DNA of 64,000 nucleotides from Thermosynechococcus sp. NK55a (GCF_000505665.1 NC_023033.1:2384313-2448312); one strand, 5' to 3'; counted from the stretch's first letter, positions 46,180 through 57,944 are shown. Program-made: numbers and translations. Notes: generated by a model not told the origin, from the sequence alone.

Positions 46180-47115
46180 TCACACTGTCCCCAACTGCAT
46201 CAGTAACACCTCCCAGGCAAGCCGAGGTTGAACGTACTGCTGCAAATACTGACGGGCACGCTCCAATTGCTGAAGCACCAGAACACACCGAGGGAAGTCT
46301 CTTCGCTGCCAAATTTGCTGCTGCATTAGACTGAGGAGCCAGAGCTGCCGTTCCACATCGAGGGATTGAGTAATCTCCCGTGCCAATTCCAAAGCCGTTT
46401 GCAGAGGTAGGGGGACAGTCAACTGTTCACCGAGGTGGCGAAACGCCTCAGGAATCTCTTGCCATGTTTGCCACGCCTGCAGAATTGCCCCCGGAGACCC
46501 TGCTCCCAAGTCCAGGAGGGCGGGAGTGACCTGATGCCAAAAGTCAGGGGGGGCCACCTGTCGCAGCACCTGTTCGACCTCCTGACGACTCAGGGGATAG
46601 AAGGGAATTTTCTGACAGCGGGAAACAATCGTATTCAAGAGTGCCGACGGGCTAGGGGCAATCAGAATCAAGGTGGCCTGCCCCGGTTCTTCGAGGGTTT
46701 TCAGCAGGGCATTGGCGGCGGCTTCGTTCATGGTTTCAGCCTGGGTCAAGACCACTAGCGATCGCGGCGCGCGCATGGGTGGTTGGCTGAGGTGACGACT
46801 CAGTTGGCGAATTTGCTCTAGACGAATCTGGGGGGCACTGCGGGGAATCTCCTTGTCAGCCGCCAGCAGTTGGCGACGGGTGTAGAGTGTTCCTTGGACA
46901 CTGTAGGTGGGCTCCATCCAGAGGACGTCGGGGTGGTTGCTAAGATCCCTGGCCTCATTGAGAATTGCTTGTAGAAAACAGCGGGCAGTGAGGGCACGGC
47001 CTACCCCTTCGGGTCCAACAAAGAGATAGGCGGGGGCAATGTGCCGGCGATCGAGGGCATGGATCAGGAGTTGAATGGCGGTTGGTTGACCAATGACGGG
47101 ACGAAACCAATTCAT
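46180..47115 (-). CDS. holB: DNA polymerase III subunit delta'
   Basis: A 311-residue clamp-loader subunit. The N-terminal AAA+ fold reads VIGQPTAIQLLIHALDRRHIAPAYLFVGPEGVGRALTARCF; the P-loop has Arg in place of Lys, as is usual for delta', which does not need to hydrolyse ATP. The sensor region NAAANALLKTLEEPG and SRCQKIPFYPL are conserved. No zinc-binding cysteine cluster is evident. Its ATG overlaps the upstream DHH-CBS-CCA gene stop as ATGA, indicating translational coupling. Confidence 0.92.
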   Translation of the reverse strand: MNWFRPVIGQPTAIQLLIHALDRRHIAPAYLFVGPEGVGRALTARCFLQAILNEARDLSNHPDVLWMEPTYSVQGTLYTRRQLLAADKEIPRSAPQIRLEQIRQLSRHLSQPPMRAPRSLVVLTQAETMNEAAANALLKTLEEPGQATLILIAPSPSALLNTIVSRCQKIPFYPLSRQEVEQVLRQVAPPDFWHQVTPALLDLGAGSPGAILQAWQTWQEIPEAFRHLGEQLTVPLPLQTALELAREITQSLDVERQLWLLSLMQQQIWQRRDFPRCVLVLQQLERARQYLQQYVQPRLAWEVLLMQLGTV

Positions 47116-49835
47116 GGCTTGGGGAAATGGGCTTCAACATAGGCAATGGCACTGGAGCGATCGCTGATAAGGCCATCGAGCATCGCCGATCGCAGGGCAA
47201 GGAGAATTTGCCGCAACTGCGGTCCACGGCGGTAACCCAACTGTTGCAGATCATGGCCATTCAAGGGCGGCTTTTGCAGGCGCCACTGCCAGAGATACTC
47301 CCGCAGTAGGGTGACCTCTGCTAGGGCTGCTGCACTGCCCTCTGCTTGCAACACCGCTGCCAACAGCACAATCAGCGGTAGGGGGTGGCTCTCCAAAAAC
47401 CTCCAGTGGTGGCTGCGCTGTGGCGTTGTCTGCCGCAACGTCTGCCATTCCTGCTGGAATTGAGGAAAAGTATCGAGCCACTCACAGAGGGGCTCCCCCA
47501 GTTGGAGTTGACGCGCGATCGCCCCCGCTGTGGGCACGGTCACAATTAAGGCCAAAAGTTCTAGCTCCCACAGGGGAAAGGTTTGCCACTGCCGCCGCTC
47601 AGGAATCTCTGGCCACCACTTCCAAACCAACTGCAAGCGCCCCTTGGCCGCCTCATCAAAGGTGACTTGGCGATCCAAACACTCAAGGGCACGCAACTCG
47701 GCGAGTAGCGTCAAGGCCCGCTCACCGCCAAAGTGCTCGTTTGGAGCAAGGGGCAGTTCAAGGATGTGGCGCAGTTCGTTGCGCAGTCGACTTTGTAGGG
47801 AAGGCCGTTTTGAGGTGGGGCGATCGCGGGTGGCAAAGACACCGCTGGTGAGGGCATATTCAATGTACTGGCGGGTTTGCGGCTCCAACTCAAATCCCAA
47901 ACGTACAGCAAAACGCACAGCTCGAAAAATGCGCGTTGGGTCTTCAATAAAACTATTGGGGTGGAGAACCCGAATCAGTCCCCGCTCTAAATCCTCCTGC
48001 CCACCAAAAAAATCCAGAACCTCCCCGTGGCGCGGTGGGGTAAGGCGCATGGCGAGGGCGTTGATGGTAAAGTCGCGGCGGTAGAGATCTTGGCGAATCG
48101 AACTGGCGGCCACTTCTGGATGCGCGGCCGGATAGGGATAAAACTCACTGCGGGCAGTGGCAATATCCACGGCAAACCCCGCTAAAGCTGATGCCTTCGG
48201 CCAATGGAGTGTTGCCGTTTGAAACTGACCGTAAATCTGTAAATCGGTTTCTGGGTAAAGCGCATGGAGTGCTTGCGCCAAATGCACCCCAGCGGCCTCC
48301 TCCTGCTGTACCCCATCTACCACCAAGTCAAATTCCCGTGTGGGTAAATGGTGATTCCCCTGGGCAATCGCCAAGAGCAGATCTCGCACCGCGCCGCCCA
48401 CGAGGTACAGTTGCCAGCCACGCTCCCTGGCGATCGCTGCCGCCCGCTGTAGCAGTGTCCACAGTTGCTCCGGCAGCCGCTGTTGCAGTGCCTCGTAAAG
48501 GTTTAGGGTTGGCAGCGGGCACACTGTTTCCCGGTTGCGGTTGAGGGCATAGAGGTGGCGTAGGACATCGGTACGAGTGACAATCCCGACGAGGTCGCCT
48601 TGATCATTCACCACTGGTAACCGCCCAATATCGTACTGCACCATTAGGGCTTGAATCTCCGGCAGCGGTGTGGTGGGGGAAATGGTGCGCACCGGCGCTT
48701 TCATATAGCCTTTGACCGGGGCATGGGCAAATCCATGGTGCAGGGCCACATCCAAATCCCGCCGTGAAATAATCCCCTGAAGTTCTCCTTCGGCACTCAC
48801 CACCGACAGACCAGAGTGGCCATAGCGCAGCAAGACGCGGTGGGCATCGGCAATGGGGGTTTCTGGACGGACTGTGCGTACCGGCGAAGACATGAGTTCG
48901 GCAGCGGTGGGAGGATGGGGAATCTGTTCCCTAAGGCGAGTAAATAGTTCCTGGAGCATTGCCTCTGGCGCCTCTGTGGTCACCGTCACAGCTGCGGCTT
49001 GGGCATGACCACCGCCGCCCAGGGGAGCAAGCAAATGTGCAACATTGACGTTGGGAATGTGACTGCGGGCAATAATGGCGAGATGATGTTGGCGATAGGA
49101 GTGCCCAAGGAGAATGGCATCGCACTCACTGAGATCCGCCAATTGGGTGATGAACCGTGAGAGGCCAGGGAGATACTCCGCCGTATGTAGCAATACCCAG
49201 CCCAGCCGATAGCCCTGATGAACCACTTGCTGGAGATTGGCCCAGGCCTGCCGCAGTAACGGCTGTAAATTTTCGCTCAAACCTTCCGCGCAATAGGCGG
49301 CGATCGCCCGCTGATTTGCCCCTTGGCTCAACAGCCATGCTAAGGCCTGCACATCCCGCACCGTGGTTTGCTCAAAGGTTAGGGAACCCGTATCGGCGTG
49401 AATCCCTAGGGCCAGGACAGTCGCTTCTGTAGGCGTCAGGCTAATCTCTGCCGCCTGCAACTGTTCGCAAACAATGGTGCTGGTGGCTCCAACAGGTTCT
49501 AACCATTGCTGCTGCGAGACAATGTCCCCCCTCATCTCCAAATGGTGATCGTACAGACCAATTTGTACTTGGGGTTGATCCAGCCATCCTGCCGCTTGCC
49601 CCAACTGGCGACGCCACTGCGTATCCACCACCCAAATCTGCCGCAATTGGCTGGGGTCAACGGCCCTTGCTTCAATGAGAGGGTATTCATCGCGATGGTA
49701 GGCCAAAAACTCCCCCACCTTAGGATGGGTACCCCCCGTCAAGACAATTTTCGTCCCCGGATGAAGGCGCGTCAGACCAACGGCTGCCCCAAGGGTGTCA
49801 AAATCAGCAATTTGATGACAAAGAACAACATTCAT
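47112..49835 (-). CDS. DHH-CBS-CBS-CCA tRNA nucleotidyltransferase fusion
   Basis: A 907-residue multidomain protein. Residues 1-300 form a DHH/DHHA1 phosphoesterase-like half, with DHH at 97-98, an active-site-like QIADFDTLGA at the N terminus, and GGGGHAQAAA at 273. Two CBS domains span about 314-366 and 378-430. The nucleotidyltransferase head begins at about 475: LVGGAVRDLLL (478-488), EFDLVVDG (501-508) and RRDFTINALAMRL, with the C-terminal helical body completing a class II CCA/poly(A) polymerase. It likely adds or repairs the tRNA CCA end; the DHH and CBS parts suggest control by nucleotides. Coupled to holB. Confidence 0.92.
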   Translation of the reverse strand: MNVVLCHQIADFDTLGAAVGLTRLHPGTKIVLTGGTHPKVGEFLAYHRDEYPLIEARAVDPSQLRQIWVVDTQWRRQLGQAAGWLDQPQVQIGLYDHHLEMRGDIVSQQQWLEPVGATSTIVCEQLQAAEISLTPTEATVLALGIHADTGSLTFEQTTVRDVQALAWLLSQGANQRAIAAYCAEGLSENLQPLLRQAWANLQQVVHQGYRLGWVLLHTAEYLPGLSRFITQLADLSECDAILLGHSYRQHHLAIIARSHIPNVNVAHLLAPLGGGGHAQAAAVTVTTEAPEAMLQELFTRLREQIPHPPTAAELMSSPVRTVRPETPIADAHRVLLRYGHSGLSVVSAEGELQGIISRRDLDVALHHGFAHAPVKGYMKAPVRTISPTTPLPEIQALMVQYDIGRLPVVNDQGDLVGIVTRTDVLRHLYALNRNRETVCPLPTLNLYEALQQRLPEQLWTLLQRAAAIARERGWQLYLVGGAVRDLLLAIAQGNHHLPTREFDLVVDGVQQEEAAGVHLAQALHALYPETDLQIYGQFQTATLHWPKASALAGFAVDIATARSEFYPYPAAHPEVAASSIRQDLYRRDFTINALAMRLTPPRHGEVLDFFGGQEDLERGLIRVLHPNSFIEDPTRIFRAVRFAVRLGFELEPQTRQYIEYALTSGVFATRDRPTSKRPSLQSRLRNELRHILELPLAPNEHFGGERALTLLAELRALECLDRQVTFDEAAKGRLQLVWKWWPEIPERRQWQTFPLWELELLALIVTVPTAGAIARQLQLGEPLCEWLDTFPQFQQEWQTLRQTTPQRSHHWRFLESHPLPLIVLLAAVLQAEGSAAALAEVTLLREYLWQWRLQKPPLNGHDLQQLGYRRGPQLRQILLALRSAMLDGLISDRSSAIAYVEAHFPKP

Positions 49836-49930
49836 CAGAACTTCCGCAAGGGGGCACTAGCGACAGTTGTGAGCTGGCACTACCCTGTATCCAGTCTGCG
49901 GCAAGTTGTGTTCAAGCAAAAGGATAAAAA

Positions 49931-50425
49931 TTAGTAGAGAAAAGGAATCAGTTTTTTCACCGACTGCCGATAGGTTGAGTAATCCTTAAACTTTGTCGAT
50001 AGCCACTGTTCCTCTTGAGCCGCCTTGCGGTCAAAGAAAATAAACAGGGCGATCGCCCCCAGACCATGGGAAAGGCTCATTTGCCAGACGCCATAGGCCA
50101 ACGCTAAAAAAATCACACTGCTATAGATGGGATGGCGCACCCAAGCATAAACCCCCGTCGTCACTAACTGACTCTCCTCCTTCGGATGGGGTAAGGGCGT
50201 CAAGCTGTTCCCTAGGTGAAACACGCCAGCAATACCTAGGCCAAGGCCAATCAGCCCCAAGCCAAGGGTCAGACCTAGACGCACTGCAAAAGGTGGGCGA
50301 GCCATTTGTACCACCGGCAAGAGAATAAAGCCAATACTGAGCACGGTTTGCCCAAGCACCCAAAACTCTCCCCGCTGGTTGCGCCACCAGTCTTTGCTGA
50401 AGCCCCACTCTTGCAGTTTATTCAC
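49931..50425 (-). CDS. Isoprenylcysteine/phospholipid methyltransferase-family membrane protein
   Basis: A 164-residue protein with four or five membrane helices and the C-terminal SAM-binding motif LVTTGVYAWVRHPIYSSVIF ... EEQWLSTKFKDYSTYRQSVKKLIPF, typical of ICMT/PEMT relatives. Substrate unknown. Start: GTG at 50425 (MNKLQEWGFSKDW) is preferred; the frame opens to a TTG at 50455 and neither has an ideal ribosome site. It follows the Fe-S membrane protein gene by about 59 bases on the same strand. Confidence 0.82.
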   Translation of the reverse strand: MNKLQEWGFSKDWWRNQRGEFWVLGQTVLSIGFILLPVVQMARPPFAVRLGLTLGLGLIGLGLGIAGVFHLGNSLTPLPHPKEESQLVTTGVYAWVRHPIYSSVIFLALAYGVWQMSLSHGLGAIALFIFFDRKAAQEEQWLSTKFKDYSTYRQSVKKLIPFLY

Positions 50426-50484
50426 CTTGGTTACCGCTCTCCGTGGATATTTCAAATTGTAGCGATCCTGTAGCGATCGCAGGG

Positions 50485-51018
50485 TTACTCCACAGGGGGC
50501 AATAATTTTGTGGCTTTAGCAGCGGCTTTTTTCGCCTTTGTTTGGCCACTTCCCAGTTTGCCGAGGGATTCTTGGAGCGTTCCCATCGGACAAATCGCAC
50601 ACCACGCCCGCTGATTAAAGATCACCCCCAAGAGAATGGCAACAATGGAGGTAACGACGCACATATTGACAAAGAGACCACCCACGGCCATCCAGTTGCC
50701 CCATGCCAACGTCATGCGAATGGCAAAAACGGTCATGATGAAGCTAAACACAGCCCAACGAAAACTCTGTTTTTTGAAGAGTTTGGGATAGGGACGGTGG
50801 GGACTAAAGTGATAGAGGACAATGTCTAGGAAGGCGCCACGCGGGCAGAGGTTACCACACCAATAGCGGCTCCGAAAATAGGCCAGCACAGGAATTCCCA
50901 GCATCATTGCCAGCATCAGGTACCCCAACCACGGATACCAGAGGCCACCGATCGCAATTAAGAAAAAGAGCCAAATGGTTGCCCACTGACTAGGCTTGCC
51001 CCTCAGTGATCGCTTCAT
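50485..51018 (-). CDS. Membrane iron-sulfur protein of the NapH/CcoG type
   Basis: A 177-residue protein with four hydrophobic segments and two cysteine clusters: YWCGNLCPRGAFLD and WCAICPMGTLQE. These resemble the inner halves of NapH/NosR/CcoG polyferredoxin membrane proteins, which pass electrons across the membrane. There is no additional ferredoxin domain, so the protein is shorter than those homologues. The C-terminal tail is Lys/Ala-rich. Electron donor and acceptor are unknown. Confidence 0.8.
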   Translation of the reverse strand: MKRSLRGKPSQWATIWLFFLIAIGGLWYPWLGYLMLAMMLGIPVLAYFRSRYWCGNLCPRGAFLDIVLYHFSPHRPYPKLFKKQSFRWAVFSFIMTVFAIRMTLAWGNWMAVGGLFVNMCVVTSIVAILLGVIFNQRAWCAICPMGTLQESLGKLGSGQTKAKKAAAKATKLLPPVE

Positions 51019-51155
51019 AGGATGGCTACCATACAGTTTTATATGCTTATATGAATATAAGGTTATTTAGAAGAAAAAGTCAAGGCCCAGATGCCGTGCC
51101 TTCATGACTCTTTAATGTTCTTTACGTTATGTTCTTTACGGTGTTAGGCCAGTAG

Positions 51156-52187
51156 CTATGCGTGCCGCTCTAGGGCCAATTGCACCAAACGATGGACCAA
51201 TTCTGGGAAAGACACGCCACTGGCCGCCCACAGTTGCGGGTACATGCTCAGGGCGGTAAACCCCGGCAGCGTATTCACTTCATTGATCAAGACTTCCCCA
51301 GTGCTTGGTACATAGAAAAAATCAAAGCGAGCTAAGCCAGCGGCATCGAGGGCCTGAAAGGCTTGCAGGGACATGCTGCGAATTTGCTCACTCACCGCCG
51401 GGGGAATCTCCGCAGGGATATGGAGCTGAGCGCGGCCATCGGTGTATTTGGTTTCGTAGTCGTAAAACTCACTGCTGTAGGTAATCTCCCCCACCACTGA
51501 GGCTTGGAGTTTATCATTGCCGAGCACAGCACACTCGAGCTCACGGGCAACCACAGCCGCTTCCACAATAATGCGGCGATCCAGTTCGGCAGCGGCCTCA
51601 AGGGCCGTTGTCAGTTGTTGGCGATTTTTGGCTTTGGAGATGCCCACCGAGGAGCCAAGGTTGGCGGGCTTAACAAAGCAGGGATAGCCCAATTCGGTTT
51701 CAATGCGATCGCACAAATGATTGTAACGACAGGGATCTGACCACAGGTCACTGCGCTGAAGTGCCACATAGCGCACTTGGGGTAAGCCGATTGCCCCAAA
51801 GACTGTTTTCATCAGAATTTTGTCCATACCAATGGCAGAGGCAGCTACCCCTGACCCCACATAGGGGCGCTGCATCAATTCCAAGAGTCCCTGAATCGTT
51901 CCATCTTCCCCATTGGGGCCATGGACAATGGGAAACCAGACATCAATGGTGTCAACCACGGCTGGAAACTGCCACAGGGAACTCTCTGATGCCGTGCCTT
52001 CAGGGATGCCAATCCGCTCTGTGTGCCGCCAGCGACCATCTTTTTGGATGTAGATGGGAATCACCTCATAGCGATCGTGATTGTCCCCCGCGGCAAAGGC
52101 TTGGGCGATCGCTGCCGCCGAGACTACCGAAACTTCATGCTCCCGTGAGCGACCTCCAAACAATAGCCCAACCCGCAGACGACCCAT
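51156..52187 (-). CDS. ddl: D-alanine--D-alanine ligase
   Basis: A 343-residue ATP-grasp enzyme joining two D-alanines for the peptidoglycan stem. Motifs include [67 protein letters not shown] and [23 protein letters not shown]. Family length and both signatures are intact. It is divergent from petP with 72 bases between starts. The product feeds MurF and then MraY, whose gene lies at about 13-14 kb. Confidence 0.97.
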   Translation of the reverse strand: MGRLRVGLLFGGRSREHEVSVVSAAAIAQAFAAGDNHDRYEVIPIYIQKDGRWRHTERIGIPEGTASESSLWQFPAVVDTIDVWFPIVHGPNGEDGTIQGLLELMQRPYVGSGVAASAIGMDKILMKTVFGAIGLPQVRYVALQRSDLWSDPCRYNHLCDRIETELGYPCFVKPANLGSSVGISKAKNRQQLTTALEAAAELDRRIIVEAAVVARELECAVLGNDKLQASVVGEITYSSEFYDYETKYTDGRAQLHIPAEIPPAVSEQIRSMSLQAFQALDAAGLARFDFFYVPSTGEVLINEVNTLPGFTALSMYPQLWAASGVSFPELVHRLVQLALERHA

Positions 52188-52259
52188 AGGACAAACCCGT
52201 GTGAATGTGACGGTTTCTTGGTACGATTTTCAAGGATTATACAAAGTTTGGGAGTTGCT

Positions 52260-52454
52260 ATGGACGTGGGGCAAAAAGTGCGCGTCTGTCGAATTCGCGA
52301 TCGCGTCGCCCAAGACATTATTCAAAAACTTGGCCAAGTGGGTCAAATTACTGGTTTTAAAATGACCGACGGCAGTGGGGTTGGCGTCGTTGTCACCTTT
52401 GACGATCGCTCCAGCACTTGGTTTTTTGAGGATGAAGTTGAACTCGTTGGCTAA
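52260..52454 (+). CDS. petP: Cytochrome b6f complex subunit PetP (DUF2862)
   Basis: A 64-residue SH3-like protein, MDVGQKVRVCRIRDRVAQDIIQKLGQVGQITGFKMTDGSGVGVVVTFDDRSSTWFFEDEVELVG, which matches the cyanobacterial PetP family, a peripheral b6f subunit affecting complex stability and linear electron flow. The ATG at 52260 has GGGAG upstream and gives the normal length; the frame continues back to 52218. Although in the same window, it is 49 kb from petCA and sits between ddl and atpB. Confidence 0.9.
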   Translation: MDVGQKVRVCRIRDRVAQDIIQKLGQVGQITGFKMTDGSGVGVVVTFDDRSSTWFFEDEVELVG

Positions 52455-52665
52455 GTCCTGCCCTGCCGCCTTTTTCACAGCAACTGAGCTGGGTCCATAG
52501 GGCCTTAGGTTGGCTCTCCCACAGGATCCCACTGAATCCGATAGAAAAAGGTTGCATTAGTGGTACGTTGTATTGTGGTGCGCTTGCACCAAAAGCTGCA
52601 TTCCACTTTCAGTCTTGATCGCTGTGCCCCCTAGGGAGCGATCGCCCCTTGAAAAACGCAAATGA

Positions 52666-54141
<1,476 letters not shown>

Positions 54142-54207
54142 GTGAGTACATGTCAATAGCGGGTGGGGTAGCCCACCCGTTCCTTCTTGAGTGACAAGGA
54201 ATACATT

Positions 54208-54624
54208 ATGGTGATGACTGTTCGGGTAATTGCGCCTGATAAAACTGTTTGGGATGCCCCTGCCGAGGAAGTGATTTTGCCTAGCACAACGGGCCAGTTG
54301 GGCATTCTCTCAAATCATGCCCCCCTCTTAACTGCTTTGGAAACGGGTGTCATGCGGGTGCGTCAAGACCGCGAATGGGTGGCGATCGCTCTGATGGGGG
54401 GTTTTGCCGAAGTTGAAAACAACGAAGTGACAATTCTCGTCAACGGTGCTGAGCGCGGGGACACAATTGACCTCGAAAAAGCCAAAGCTGAGTTTGCCGC
54501 AGCACAGGCCGCCCTCGCTCAAGCCGAACAGGGGGAATCCAAACAGGCTAAAATTCAAGCCACCCAAGCCTTTCGTCGTGCCCGTGCTCGCCTGCAGGCC
54601 GCAGGGGGCGTGGTCGAGATTTAG
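54208..54624 (+). CDS. atpC: ATP synthase F1 subunit epsilon
   Basis: A 138-residue epsilon subunit: N-terminal beta sandwich ([42 protein letters not shown]) and C-terminal two-helix arm that inhibits hydrolysis ([19 protein letters not shown]...). The ATG at 54208 follows AAGGA and gives the cyanobacterial length; a GTG at 54187 would add seven atypical residues. Cyanobacterial name atpC (also atpE in some schemes). A Rho-independent terminator follows 47 bases after the stop. Confidence 0.97.
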
Positions 54625-54671
54625 TTTTTTCTAATTTTTTCTCATTTGATTCTCATTTGATGAAGTTCAAG

Positions 54672-54702
54672 ACCTCCCCAACGGCTGACGGGGAGGTTTT
54701 TT
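54672..54702 (+). terminator. Rho-independent terminator of atpB-atpC
   Basis: ACCTCCCC (54672-54679) pairs with GGGGAGGT (54690-54697) around a ten-base loop, followed by a T-rich run TTTTTATT. On the plus strand this ends the atp transcript. It lies two bases from the convergent prfB stop; on the minus strand no U tract follows. Confidence 0.88.
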
Positions 54703-54704
54703 AT

Positions 54705-55818
54705 TTAGCTGGCCTCCGCCGTTTGCTGCCGCAGGTAGGCGTGGATAAAAGGATCAAGGTCACCATCCATCACATCTTGAATGGCTGTCGTTTCCACCTC
54801 TGTGCGCAGGTCCTTGACCAGTTGATAGGGGTGGAAGACATAGTTGCGAATTTGGTTGCCCCAAGCCGCCTCAACAACATCGCCACGAATATCGGCAATT
54901 TCCTTGGCCTTTTGCTCTTGGGCAATCACCAATAGTTTCGCCTTGAGAATGGCAAGGGCTTTTTCCTTATTTTGCAGTTGCGATCGCTCCTGCGTGCAGC
55001 GGACGGCCAAGCCCGTTGGTTTATGGACAATGCGCACTGCCGTTTCCACCTTGTTCACGTTTTGCCCTCCCTTGCCACCACTGCGGGAAGTGGTAATTTC
55101 TAAATCGCTTTCGGGAATCTCAACCGTAACGGATTGATCCAGTTCAGGCATCACATCCACACCGGCGAAGCTAGTTTGTCGTTTGCCATTGGCATTGAAG
55201 GGAGAAATGCGCACCAGCCGATGGGTACCCTTTTCAGAACGCAGATAGCCATAGGCGTAGCGACCGCGAATTTCCAAGGTTGCCGACTTAATGCCCGCCT
55301 CCTCCCCTTCTGAAAGTTCTGCCAGATGGGTTTGGTAACCGTGGCGCTCCGCCCAGCGGGTGTACATCCGCAGCAACATTTCTGCCCAATCCTGGGCATC
55401 GGTACCCCCCGCCCCAGCATTGATTGTGAGAATGGCGTTGTTTTTGTCGTAGGGGCCACTGAGGAGTTGTTCTAGTTCCCAACGACTTAACTGGGTGTCT
55501 AACTCCCTAAGCAGCGTGGTTGCCTCTGTCACCAACCCTTCATCCGGTTCTAACTCCAGTAGTTCCAGGGCTGTTTCCACGTGTTCAATTGCTTTTTGCC
55601 ACTGTTGGAGCTGGCTGAGGGTCTCCTTGGCTTCAGTGAGTTGTTGCAGCGTGGCTTGGGCTGTGGCCTGATCATTCCAGAGATCTGGCTGAGCGGCGGT
55701 GTGCTCAAGGTCATGAATCTTGGCCTTCAGTGCCGCTGGGTCAAAGATAGTCCTGGGTCTGACCCAGGCGATCGCGCAACAGGGAAAAATCGCGTTTGAG
55801 TGTGCTTAAATCAGTCAT
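54705..55818 (-). CDS. prfB: Peptide chain release factor 2, with programmed +1 frameshift
   Basis: Reads UGA and UAA stop codons. Frame one starts at ATG 55818 and encodes MTDLSTLKRDFSLLRDRLGQTQDYL (25 codons), then in-frame UGA at 55743-55741 within CTT TGA C. Slipping +1 at CTT continues into DPAALKAKIHDLEH and on to 54705, giving 370 residues, normal RF2 length. The SPF specificity tripeptide (VRISPFN) and GGQ motif (SGGKGGQNVNKVET) are present. This is the classic autoregulatory recoding, here next to a hairpin. Annotations that start at 55580 miss the N-terminal domain. Confidence 0.95.
55741..55767 (-). promoter_or_regulatory. prfB programmed frameshift site and upstream hairpin
   Basis: On the minus strand the order is: inverted repeat (55767-55753, 7-bp stem-capable), AGGA-like Shine-Dalgarno element (55754-55751), then GAC TAT CTT TGA. 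The stop sits at 55743-55741. Slow decoding of UGA when RF2 is scarce allows slippage. The SD-like AGGA overlaps the 3' arm of the hairpin, so structure and anti-SD pairing could compete. The frameshift itself is well established for RF2; the hairpin role is inference. Confidence 0.85.
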
Positions 55819-56008
55819 TTTGGGATGCAAAGAATGGGAATTCTATTGATATTTTACCAAAGCAGATCTACTGCAAATGCTGCTGCTATTGGCTGTGTCT
55901 AGGGCAGTTGAGGACGCCTAGGCAATAAATGTTAAAAGTTTCGCCCTTGCCCTAGGTCCCCTGCAAGTGTCACCATAATCCCTAGGTGAACTCTGGGGAA
56001 GCTAACCC

Positions 56009-57868
56009 ATGGCCATCAAAAACTCGCCCGAAGTCCCGCGCAATCGTTGGATTGGCAATGCCTTACTCTTCCTCGGTTTGGGGTTTTTGCTCCTGAATAT
56101 CTTCTTTCCCCAACTCTTTGCACCGCGCCCGCCCCAGGTTCCCTACAGTATGTTTATCCATCAGGTGCAAGAGGGGGAAGTGGCTCGCGTCTATCTAGGC
56201 CAAAATGAGATTCTCTATCAACTGAAGCCCGAAGGGAATAAACCACCCCAAGTTTTAGCAACCACTCCGATCTTTGATCTCGAGTTACCCAAGCGCCTCG
56301 AGGAAAAGGGAGTGGAATTTGCGGCTGCGCCGCCCCCCCGCAATAGCTGGTTGTTGAATATCTTGGGTTGGGTCATTCCGCCGATTGTTTTTGTCTTGAT
56401 CCTTCAGTTCTTTGCCAGTCGCCAAGTAGGCGGTGGTCCCCAAGGGGTCCTCTCCATCAGTAAAAGTCGGGCCAAGGTCTATGTGGAGGGAGCAAACACC
56501 GGCATTCGCTTTGAGGATGTGGCTGGGGTTGAAGAAGCCAAAGCAGAACTGGTCGAGATTGTGGATTTCCTAAAAAATCCCCAACGCTATATCCAAATTG
56601 GGGCCCGCATTCCCAAGGGGGTGCTGCTGGTGGGGCCGCCGGGAACCGGCAAAACCCTGCTGGCCAAGGCCGTTGCTGGCGAAGCTAATGTACCCTTCTT
56701 CTCCATTTCGGGCTCGGAGTTTGTCGAGTTATTTGTGGGTGTCGGCTCTGCCCGGGTGCGGGATCTCTTTGAGCAGGCGAAAAAGCAAGCCCCCTGTATT
56801 GTCTTTATTGATGAATTGGATGCCATTGGTAAGTCCCGTTCCAGTGCCGGCTTCTATGGTGGCAATGATGAACGGGAGCAAACCCTGAACCAACTGCTCA
56901 CGGAAATGGATGGCTTTGATGCTACGGGGGCAACGGTGATTGTCCTTGCTGCAACCAACCGCCCAGAAACCCTTGATCCGGCATTGCTGCGCCCCGGCCG
57001 CTTTGATCGTCAAGTCTTAGTGGATCGCCCCGATTTGAGTGGTCGTGAAGCTATTTTGAAAATCCATGCCAAAAAGGTGAAACTGGCCCCTGAGGTGGAT
57101 CTGCACGCGATCGCTGCCCGCACACCGGGGTTTGCCGGTGCTGATTTGGCCAACTTAGTCAACGAAGCAGCTCTACTAGCGGCTCGTAATCAGCGGGAAA
57201 TGGTGACCCAGCAGGACTTTGCCGAAGCCATTGAACGCATTGTGGCGGGTCTTGAGAAGAAAAGCCGCGTCCTCAACGACAAAGAGAAGAAAATTGTTGC
57301 TTACCACGAAGTCGGTCATGCCCTTGTGGGCTGTGCGCTGCCGGGCAGTGGTCGGGTAGAAAAGATTTCCATTGTACCCCGCGGCATGGCGGCGCTTGGT
57401 TATACGTTGCAGTTGCCGACGGAGGATCGCTTCCTCCTTGATGAGCAGGAACTGCGCGCCCAAATTGCCACGTTGTTGGGGGGGCGATCGGCAGAGGAGA
57501 TTGTCTTTGGCACCATCACTACTGGAGCCGCCAATGATCTGCAACGGGCAACAGATTTGGCAGAGCGGATGGTGCGCAGCTACGGCATGAGCAAGGTTCT
57601 TGGCCCCCTTGCCTTTGAGCAACAACAGTCGAGCTTTTTGACAAATAATGGCATGATGCTACGGGCAGTGAGTGAGGAAACCGCTCAAGCCATTGATCGC
57701 GAAGTCAAAGAAATTGTTGAGTCAGCTCATCAACAGGCGCTCAGTATTCTTAAGGAAAACCGTGATCTTCTCGAAGCGATCGCCCAAAAACTCCTCGAAA
57801 AAGAAGTGATTGAGGGTGAAGAACTTCACGACCTACTGGCTCAAGTGAAAACCCCCGCCGCTGCCTGA
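56009..57868 (+). CDS. ftsH: ATP-dependent zinc metalloprotease FtsH
   Basis: A 619-residue membrane AAA+ protease. TM1 spans about 17-36, a lumenal or periplasmic domain about 37-110, and TM2 about 113-132. The AAA module has GPPGTGKT (Walker A), [11 protein letters not shown] (Walker B) and the second-region-of-homology [20 protein letters not shown]. The protease domain has the zinc motif HEVGH. Cyanobacteria have several FtsH paralogues, including those repairing photosystem II; which one this is cannot be decided here. A CATAAT -10-like box lies about 40 bases upstream, with no good -35. Confidence 0.97.
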   Translation: MAIKNSPEVPRNRWIGNALLFLGLGFLLLNIFFPQLFAPRPPQVPYSMFIHQVQEGEVARVYLGQNEILYQLKPEGNKPPQVLATTPIFDLELPKRLEEKGVEFAAAPPPRNSWLLNILGWVIPPIVFVLILQFFASRQVGGGPQGVLSISKSRAKVYVEGANTGIRFEDVAGVEEAKAELVEIVDFLKNPQRYIQIGARIPKGVLLVGPPGTGKTLLAKAVAGEANVPFFSISGSEFVELFVGVGSARVRDLFEQAKKQAPCIVFIDELDAIGKSRSSAGFYGGNDEREQTLNQLLTEMDGFDATGATVIVLAATNRPETLDPALLRPGRFDRQVLVDRPDLSGREAILKIHAKKVKLAPEVDLHAIAARTPGFAGADLANLVNEAALLAARNQREMVTQQDFAEAIERIVAGLEKKSRVLNDKEKKIVAYHEVGHALVGCALPGSGRVEKISIVPRGMAALGYTLQLPTEDRFLLDEQELRAQIATLLGGRSAEEIVFGTITTGAANDLQRATDLAERMVRSYGMSKVLGPLAFEQQQSSFLTNNGMMLRAVSEETAQAIDREVKEIVESAHQQALSILKENRDLLEAIAQKLLEKEVIEGEELHDLLAQVKTPAAA

Positions 57869-57889
57869 GCAAGAGGGCTGCAAAAACCC

Positions 57890-57915
57890 AAAAAAAGACC
57901 AGCGAATTACTGGTC
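57890..57915 (-). terminator. Minus-strand Rho-independent terminator downstream of tldD
   Basis: GACCAG (minus strand, 57915-57910) pairs with 57902-57897 around seven bases, followed by seven U (57896-57890). It faces the minus-strand tldD gene but lies 185 bases beyond the tldD stop, leaving room for a structured 3' region or a separate small RNA. Confidence 0.75.
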
Positions 57916-57944
57916 ATTCAGTCCAATGTTTTTGTCTCAGAGGA

